A stretch of 64,000 bases of DNA from Stratiolaelaps scimitus (lineage: Eukaryota > Arthropoda > Arachnida > Mesostigmata > Laelapidae), in assembly GCA_019614645.1 (NCBI GenBank), contig JABWDB010000009.1, positions 3,639,501-3,703,500 on the forward strand, in the 5' to 3' direction. Of the stretch, positions 61,675 through 64,000 are shown piece after piece (the stretch's first letter is position 1; each line of letters starts with the position of its first letter). The notes under the pieces are model-generated. The model was given only the letters and a program-made list of their open reading frames with translations. It was not told the DNA's origin and searched no databases. The translations under genes were made by a program, and so were the position numbers.

Positions 61675-61874
61675 TTAAGGCCAGGAGTGGTAGAGATGTT
61701 TAATCGGCTGGGGGACTGTTGGGAGCCTATGGAGATGAACAGAACGCCAGACACGAATGTGCGAGTCAACCTCCGCAAAATATGAGACCACAAAGTATTC
61801 GTAGATCACCGTTTGATTAATTAGGGACGCCAAGACGTTGGAAATGATAACGAGCACACAGTAGCGAGTCTGTG
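61675..61874 (-). CDS. Minus-strand membrane-like frame
   Basis: After CACACCTTTACACAG (good acceptor) the frame reads TRYCVLVIISNVLASLINQT then VIYEYFVVSYFAEVDSHIRV and WRSVHLHR, ending at a TAA. One long hydrophobic helix is followed by a charged amphipathic segment, as in multi-pass receptors. Codon texture is coding-like. Family not recognised; gustatory receptor is only a pattern-based possibility. Confidence 0.25.
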
Positions 61875-61899
61875 TAAAGGTGTGCCACATCAGTCTTGT

Positions 61900-64000
61900 T
61901 TAGTTTTCAACCCCCATATTGTGAACGCTAGCTCAGTATAAGATATATACGTAATGTTGAGTTAATGGATGGGCGCATCATAGATGGCATCTGTAGACGT
62001 TGGATGCTCCTGCCTGTATCGATATTGGGTCGCAATTAACTGAACCGGTGTAAATTTTTCCCATAAGCCGATATCATCTGAGGCTGTTCAACAGTCATCT
62101 ATTAGGCGATAGACTATCCTTGTGGGCTTCGGCTTTGAAGTGCTCTCAGTTGCATTTTTTTAGAATTCCAATAACCCACTGTCAAGAATCATCGATAGAA
62201 CTCCTCCACGATACAACGCCGACAAAAAACCAGTGGCAGCCGATTTCAAATGCATAGTGATCAATGGCTATTTGAATAGTCATTTCTGCGTTCCGCATTC
62301 TTGAAAAACCCATAATAATGATAATAATAATAATGCACTATCTCTTCACAATGCAAGGTACCTCTGTCGACTTCTCTGGCATCAAGTCGAGCAGACTCGG
62401 AATTTCTTATTCAGTAGCATTCGCTCCTTACTTACTAATCAATACTCCATATGTAACGCGTACCACTAGGCATGTTCCTGCCCGTTATAGCCTCATTTAT
62501 ACAGGACAGTGAAATCTAAGTTAAACAATTGAGGAGTTGTCCGTCTACCCCTGCCTACTGAGTGTATTGAATAAACACAAAGGGCGGTACGACGAACGCC
62601 AAAAAATAATAGCACACCCATATGTGATAATGCTTCATTCTATTTAAATTCGCTGTGTTTTTTTTCTTTTGCTATCAGCTCTTCTCTCCCTCTCACAGTA
62701 CCGCTCTGTGGCTACTTTTTGTGCTGGGAAACAGGCTAAATAGTAGACCGTGGAAATTTAGCCGTCTCCTTTTCAATCCAGCTTCAAGCCCGGCTTTTCT
62801 TCATCCATTCCCATTGTGCTCATTCGGCTCTGAATATAGTTCAGCGGTCTTGAGGGTTGTGCATTGGCAGACCCCCCCCCCCCCCCGCCCCCACCCTTTT
62901 GTATTGTTTCTGCTAGCCTTCGCGTTGAGAAGGGAAGGAGCTCGCACTGGGAGGAAATCCAGGCCAAGGCTGCGGGTGTTTCGTTTGCCTACAAGCCCTC
63001 GTCTCCCTCGCAAAATCTATCTAGCGATACATACAGACGGATATACGAACATACAGACATCCAATGAGAACTAGCACGTCCTCGAATCCACTCTACTCCG
63101 GCGGCCTGTCGGGCTTACAGCGGGCCCGAGAGCGGAGACGAATTCCTCTAGTATGCAAACGCTGCACGTCGTTGAGACGAGTTTCGAGTCTCCGCACGAA
63201 TGAGGTTCTGGCACGAATGCGTTAGCAGCACGATCGAAAAGGCCGCCTCGTATCTAGGCGTTTTCGAATTGACCGCAAACCGAATTGGGACGGGCGTCCG
63301 AATAGAAGCGCACTCGTTCGAGTGGCGTTACTGGCTAGCGTCTCGTATCCGATTCCGAGTGGAGTCGGTCCGAACGCGGACACTGGCTTGTTGACCTTGT
63401 GCGATCTTGTGTCAAACAGGAAGTTTGGCCAAGGCCTGCCCAAAGGGTTCCTATGTCTAGGCTGTAATAATGGATGATGGATACTCTTTCCAGTGAACAA
63501 TATAGTTACCTACCTTGTAAAGTTAGTCTAGGCGTTATGATCCGCACTTGCCCGTCACGCTGGCCTATATTCAACCGACACAAAAATATTCCCTGCTCGC
63601 CTGTGCATGGAGTCTAATCGCCTGTTTAGATGTTAGTCATACAATCCCTTTGTCAATTCCCCGCCATCCTTTTCCTGTTGGCACTCACGAGTGGACGTAC
63701 ACTGCGTCCTATAGGCTGCGCGTTTCCGGTTCAATAATCTCAATGGGGCGGTGTTACTCAACAACTACCTGCGCTAGATTAGCAGTACAGGAAGCCTGTT
63801 GTCGCGCCGTGAGCAGCCAGAAGAAGAAGAAAAATTTAATTGATCACCCTGTAGCATGATCGCCATTGCATGATTGAATCAGTGCCACCTTTTAGGCTGG
63901 CTCATGTCGGGGCACACGTTTCACGTGCCACTGCTGTAATTTAATAACGGAGAGAAAATCGCCCTAAGCCGGATGAGAGGATTGGAACGGGCCGGATCGG
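61900..64000. other. Non-coding stretch at the right edge
   Basis: Holds TAA repeats near 62313-62334, a 15-base C run (about 62872-62886) and scattered open frames on both strands near 63.2-63.5 kb. No gene is supported. Confidence 0.45.

Overview
This is a eukaryotic window, most likely from an arthropod. Coding exons are short, carry GT-AG (once GC-AG) splice sites, and are separated by introns of 0.3-3.3 kb. The rest is low-density non-coding DNA rich in (TA)n, (TAA)n/(ATT)n, (GA)n and CAG/CAA-type simple repeats. The one gene recognised with certainty belongs to the angiomotin family, which many arthropods keep but Drosophila is thought to have lost. Gene density and repeat style would suit a chelicerate such as a mesostigmatan mite; that is an inference, not something the sequence proves.

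Region 1 (about 0.4-11.1 kb, + strand) holds an angiomotin (AMOT-family) gene in seven coding exons: 406-956, 3769-4112, 4435-4678, 5402-5741, 6512-6880, 7417-7501 and 10817-11068. All six introns keep compatible phases (1,0,1,2,2,0). From the ATG at 407 the joined frame is 2184 nt, or 727 residues, ending in a hydrophobic PDZ-ligand-like tail. It has a low-complexity N-terminal part, a long coiled coil with the family's characteristic segments, and a serine-rich C-terminal part. No PPxY motif is visible in these exons, so the gene either continues upstream of the window or encodes a form like the short mammalian p80 isoform.

Region 2 (about 11-36 kb) is mostly non-coding. It contains a convincing minus-strand terminal exon near 14.3-14.6 kb, a possible + strand exon at 21.5-21.7 kb, a tRNA-derived SINE-like element near 25.0-25.2 kb, a perfect 23-bp hairpin at 27.56-27.62 kb, a 52-bp tandem duplication at 28.5 kb, and many AT microsatellites.

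Region 3 (about 36-41 kb) is a CpG-rich, CAG/CAA-rich block that looks like a promoter with 5' leader sequence. It includes a stretch (37.74-37.93 kb) with coding-like frames on both strands.

Region 4 (about 41-64 kb) carries unassigned coding candidates. A minus-strand group at 42.1-45.2 kb has hydrophobic segments, suggesting a multi-pass membrane protein. A minus-strand Cys-containing terminal exon lies at 50.6-50.8 kb, a + strand exon at 54.15-54.34 kb, and a minus-strand exon plus membrane-like frames at 60.7-61.9 kb. A degraded R1-like LINE reverse-transcriptase fragment lies at 52.4-52.5 kb. Several long inverted repeats (49.88 kb, 55.25 kb, 23.75 kb, 36.98 kb) could be hairpin RNAs or small foldback elements.

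I saw no rRNA, CRISPR array, bacterial-type operon or intact transposon. Apart from the angiomotin gene, the coding calls rest on open frame, codon texture and splice signals only.
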